From: Fusobacteriota bacterium
GTDB lineage: Bacteria > Fusobacteriota > Fusobacteriia > JAPLKR01
Assembly (NCBI GenBank): GCA_026387965.1
Contig: JAPLKR010000117.1
Location: 1 to 15,604, forward strand
Direction of reading: 5' to 3'
Length of the DNA stretch: 15,604 bases
Below are positions 13,461 through 15,604 of this stretch, one piece after another. Position 1 is the first letter of the stretch. Every line of letters begins with the position of its first letter. The translations under genes and the position numbers were made by a program. The notes below the pieces were generated by a model that was not told the origin of the DNA, ran no database searches, and worked only from the letters and a program-made list of their open reading frames with translations.

Positions 13461-13613
13461 ATGACAGCAAGAAGAAGAGAGATGTTTACAACAACTTTAT
13501 CGGTAGAAATGAAAGACGCACTTAAGAGCTATTCAGATGAATCCATGATTCCAATGAGTAAACTAGTAGAGAAGGCTTTATCAGAATATTTAACAAAAAA
13601 TAACGTTAATTAG
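13461..13613 (+). CDS. Small ribbon-helix-helix (CopG/Arc-like) protein
   Basis: The 50-aa product has a basic N-terminus (MTARRREM), then FTTTLSVEMKDALKSYSDE and IPMSKLVEKALSEYL, the strand-helix-helix pattern of CopG/Arc repressors and of some antitoxins and plasmid-control proteins. These bind DNA as dimers through the N-terminal strand. AAGGAG (13449-13454) lies 6 bases before the ATG. A short ORF begins 1 base after its stop. The function is probably DNA binding; whether it is an antitoxin, an autoregulator or a remnant of a mobile element cannot be read here. Confidence 0.7.
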   Translation: MTARRREMFTTTLSVEMKDALKSYSDESMIPMSKLVEKALSEYLTKNNVN

Positions 13614-13614
13614 T

Positions 13615-13728
13615 ATGGACTTTCAATTTTATGCTTATAACAGAAGTAAAAAACAAGAAATTGTGGTCAATAGAAGCGTAACTAAAGAGGGTAAAATTCA
13701 AGTTAGAAGAGTTTATAGACAAAGTTGA
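13615..13728 (+). CDS. Possible 37-aa basic protein coupled to the ribbon-helix-helix gene
   Basis: ATG lies one base after the preceding stop codon, which would allow translational coupling; there is no separate RBS. The product (MDFQFYAYNRSKKQE..., ending VRRVYRQS) is basic and has no motif I recognise. It ends just before the 38-bp palindrome, so the palindrome would terminate a two-gene unit. It is short enough to be a chance frame. Confidence 0.35.
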   Translation: MDFQFYAYNRSKKQEIVVNRSVTKEGKIQVRRVYRQS

Positions 13729-13736
13729 TGGATTTG

Positions 13737-13778
13737 AGAAGAGGTGCTCACAGTATACTGTGAGCACCTCTTCTTTTA
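13737..13778. terminator. 38-bp perfect palindrome acting as terminator
   Basis: Bases 13737-13774 form a perfect palindrome: AGAAGAGGTGCTCACAGTA and its exact complement, with the centre at 13755/13756 and no unpaired loop beyond the turn. The 3' side runs into TTTATTT, and the 5' side of the opposite strand is A/T-poor. It should terminate the ribbon-helix-helix unit; possible bidirectional use with the minus-strand MFS gene is weaker. Confidence 0.75.
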
Positions 13779-14036
13779 TTTGTAAGCTATTTAGAATGAA
13801 ATGAAAAAGTACTGACAAAATATATCATGTATTATTAACAAAACTACTATTTTATAGCGGGTTGGCAAAAAAAAGATTAAACTATGATTAACTAGAGCGA
13901 ATGAGTGGGTAAAGGAGAAGTAAGGCCAAAAGTTTTGTTAAACTACAAACTTCACTCCCTTTTTTGTTGTTCAATAATGTTACTATTCCTAATGGGAGGG
14001 GAATTAAATCTGATTAAAACTCAATAAATATCTTTT
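13779..14036. other. Intergenic stretch without a recognisable gene
   Basis: About 260 AT-rich bases. TTGGCA (13862-13867) and TATGAT (13883-13888) are promoter-like, but the spacer is only 15 bp and no ORF follows the RBS-like AAAGGAGAAG near 13911-13920. I see no clear terminator for the convergent MFS gene, other than possibly the palindrome further left. Confidence 0.4.
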
Positions 14037-15218
14037 CTACTGTTTTTTAAATAATATCTTTCTTTTAATTCCAATAGCTAAAAATATTACCATTGACAAT
14101 ACTAATGAAATAATTGTTAGTATTTCAACCGTTCGAAAAGAGTAACGATAAAACATATAATTCGAATACATTTCGCCCACGAATCCTCCAAGACCTGATA
14201 GAAAAAGGAAAAAACTCATTATTCTTGGTGATGGAGTCTTTACTAACTTTGATCCAAATGACATACTTGAAGAGTAGATACATGAACACCCGAACCCAGC
14301 CATTGCTAAATCTATATAAATTGTTGATAACGGTTTAGAGTATAGAAGCCCGGAGAAAAAAATAATAGCAATTATTGCAGAGATAACGATATAAAAATTA
14401 ATTGGAATTTTTTTAGATAATATACTTGATATGAGACATCCAATACAGTAAAAAAGCCAAAATATTGTAATAGAATTTACAGAATCAATCATATTGAAAC
14501 CTCGTTGATTTTGCAAAAATTGTGGGATGACGTAGGTTAATCCAGAGTACGAAATTAAATATAAAAAAATTGCTACTCCTACGAACACTACAGAAAGATT
14601 CCATCTAGAATATTTTGTTTGTTTTTCAATTTTTATTTCTTTTAATATTGGAAAAGAAACTCCTCTCAATAATATGATTAGAAAAATCCAAGCAATCAAA
14701 ATGACTAAATAACACAAAATATAATTGTTATTAAAATTCATCATTTTAGAAGCCACGTATGGACTGATAAAAGTGCCTAAACTAAAGCAAAAATCATTAA
14801 TATTCATCTCACGTGTTAAATCTGTATTTTTTAGAGAATTTACAAGAATATAGGTGGGTAAAGTTATTAATATACCGCAGCTTAACCCAAATAAAAATAG
14901 TATTAAAGTAACAAAAATATAATTGTGACAAAAATAGCCAGATATTAAAAAAATAATAAAAAAAAGAAATATTACTAAAATTTCGCTCTTTATAGAAATG
15001 AATTTTACTAGATATCCATTCAAAAATTGTGTAATGATAACTCCGAGTATAAAAGATGTTAATATATAACCCGATAGTTCTAAGCTTATATGGAGATTGA
15101 TTGAAACAGTTGGAATAATTACGAATGGTAAAATATAAGCCATTCCATAAATAAGAGAAATCAGATATGCACACCAAATTAATCGCTTGTGACTGGATTT
15201 AATAGTTACTAAATTCAT
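14037..15218 (-). CDS. tsgA: TsgA-like MFS transporter
   Basis: The 393-aa membrane protein, the same length as E. coli TsgA, has about twelve hydrophobic segments and a central loop (residues 190-207, KEIKIEKQTKYSRW). From memory of the E. coli sequence, it matches TsgA rather than generic MFS porters at FLNGYLVKFISIKSEIL (65-81), RWNLSVVFVGVAIFLYL (205-221) and especially AGFGCSCIYSSSMSFGSK followed by KTPSPRIMSF (307-336). TsgA's substrate is not established. The gene is very AT-rich with many Ile/Phe/Asn codons, unlike the housekeeping block. It is on the opposite strand in an accessory region and has only a weak RBS (AGAGA), suggesting acquisition. The gene symbol is a family-level call. 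Confidence 0.7.
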   Translation of the reverse strand: MNLVTIKSSHKRLIWCAYLISLIYGMAYILPFVIIPTVSINLHISLELSGYILTSFILGVIITQFLNGYLVKFISIKSEILVIFLFFIIFLISGYFCHNYIFVTLILFLFGLSCGILITLPTYILVNSLKNTDLTREMNINDFCFSLGTFISPYVASKMMNFNNNYILCYLVILIAWIFLIILLRGVSFPILKEIKIEKQTKYSRWNLSVVFVGVAIFLYLISYSGLTYVIPQFLQNQRGFNMIDSVNSITIFWLFYCIGCLISSILSKKIPINFYIVISAIIAIIFFSGLLYSKPLSTIYIDLAMAGFGCSCIYSSSMSFGSKLVKTPSPRIMSFFLFLSGLGGFVGEMYSNYMFYRYSFRTVEILTIISLVLSMVIFLAIGIKRKILFKKQ

Positions 15219-15511
15219 AGTTCTAAATCTCTTTTCTTCCTTAATTTCAAAATTCTTTAGTAGTCATTGTGTTGATAATCGAAATCGATAATAATTCATA
15301 ATATGAGTTCCTAGACTCTGTTTCTTTTCTTGTTCAGATACATCTTTACTAGATGTCTTAAAGTCACTATTGTATTTAGGCCATTGAATTCTTACAGTTA
15401 AAGGTTCGGATTAGAGTATGCAATTTATTAGTGTTCACGTTACATTAAAATATCTATTGTATTACTCGAGTTGTGCGTTTTCACTACACAACGACACACA
15501 ACTAAAAAAGA
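15219..15511. other. Intergenic region between the MFS gene and the IS end
   Basis: No gene was found. It should hold the minus-strand MFS promoter, but no good -35/-10 pair stands out (TATTAT-like boxes near 15280-15300 lack a -35). An inverted repeat ACATCT (15340-15345) / AGATGT (15351-15356) could be an operator. GTTGTG (15470-15475) is complementary to CACAAC copies at 15487-15492 and 15497-15502. Confidence 0.35.
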
Positions 15512-15515
15512 AAAA

Positions 15516-15580
15516 GTAGACAACTCCCTAAAATAGTGTAAAATAAGTTACCACACACACTTACACTAGGAGATGTCTAC
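15516..15580. repeat. Long imperfect inverted repeat over the transposase ribosome-binding site
   Basis: GTAGACAACTCC (15516-15527) is complementary to GGAGATGTCTAC (15569-15580) at 11 of 12 positions. Inside it, TAGTGTAA (15534-15541) pairs perfectly with TTACACTA (15561-15568). Together they make a nearly 20-bp stem with one 6-base bulge. The AGGAG Shine-Dalgarno sequence (15568-15572) lies in the 3' arm, so a transcript entering from outside would hide it. Confidence 0.75.
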
Positions 15581-15581
15581 C

Positions 15582-15604
15582 ATGAATATTGTAACTGAAA
15601 CATC
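15582..15604 (+). CDS. Start of a probable transposase gene (truncated by window edge)
   Basis: ATG at 15582 lies 9 bases after AGGAG (15568-15572) and reads MNIVTET before the window ends. An in-frame ATG at 15573 touches the RBS directly and is less likely. The product cannot be identified from seven codons; transposase is inferred from the IS-like upstream end and hidden RBS. Confidence 0.4.

Larger units (their letters stand above)
15512..15604 (+). mobile_element. Probable left end of an insertion sequence
   Basis: From about 15512 the sequence changes to GTAGACAACTCCC...AGTGTAAAATAAG, which recalls the terminal repeats of IS256-type elements (TGTGTAAAA-rich ends). It is followed at once by a good RBS and a new ORF running off the window. 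The family call is tentative because only the first few codons are visible and the other end is outside. Confidence 0.45.

Noticed and set aside
13461-13728. Calling the two small ORFs a toxin-antitoxin pair
   Set aside because: The first protein fits an antitoxin-like fold, but the second is only 37 aa, has no RBS and no toxin motif, so the label is not supported.
13606-13818. Minus-strand 70-codon ORF
   Set aside because: It reads through the palindrome and the antisense of the ribbon-helix-helix unit, has no RBS and shows no recognisable motif.
15470-15502. GTTGTG/CACAAC repeats as a CRISPR or iteron array
   Set aside because: Only one forward and two complementary 6-base units occur, with irregular spacing; too little for an array.

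Overview
The window looks like a chromosomal segment of an AT-rich, diderm, low-GC bacterium, most probably a member of the Fusobacteriota. The reasons are the gene order fabD, acpP, fabF, rnc, radical-SAM gene, RNase E/G gene, coaD, radA, disA, strong Shine-Dalgarno sequences with many TTG/GTG starts, tRNAs with encoded CCA, and an outer-membrane-type protein beside genes of Gram-positive flavour. This placement is inferred from layout and protein character; no search was run.

Region 1 (1-1422): the 3' end of a GHKL (RsbW/SpoIIAB-like) ATPase gene, a terminator-like hairpin, then a promoter and fabD. Region 2 (about 1463-5292): a self-contained cassette between fabD and acpP. It has an extended -10 promoter, a clear FMN riboswitch with an intrinsic terminator, and then four tightly packed or overlapping genes: a BtuF/TroA-type substrate-binding protein, a predicted outer-membrane beta-barrel protein of no family I recognise, a BtuC/FecCD permease and a BtuD/FecE-type ATPase. 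The riboswitch points to a flavin (riboflavin, FMN or a precursor) as cargo. Known riboswitch-linked flavin transporters that I can name (RibU, RibM/PnuX, RibXY, RibN, ImpX, RfuABCD) belong to other transporter types, so this is the most interesting system here.

Region 3 (5308-12676): a housekeeping run. acpP and fabF (type II fatty acid synthesis) are followed by rnc, a radical-SAM protein, a terminator, a short RNase E/G, coaD (CoA synthesis), radA and disA (c-di-AMP synthase). Most genes touch or overlap. Three tRNA genes (Asp-GTC, Phe-GAA, Thr-TGT) follow with a near-consensus promoter and a strong terminator.

Region 4 (13010-15604): a more loosely packed, accessory-looking stretch. It holds an orphan ArsR-type regulator, a 50-aa ribbon-helix-helix protein coupled to a 37-codon ORF, a 38-bp perfect palindrome that probably acts as a terminator, a very AT-rich TsgA-like MFS transporter on the minus strand, and at the right edge the start of what looks like an insertion-sequence transposase gene. 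The ribosome-binding site of that last gene is buried in a long inverted repeat.
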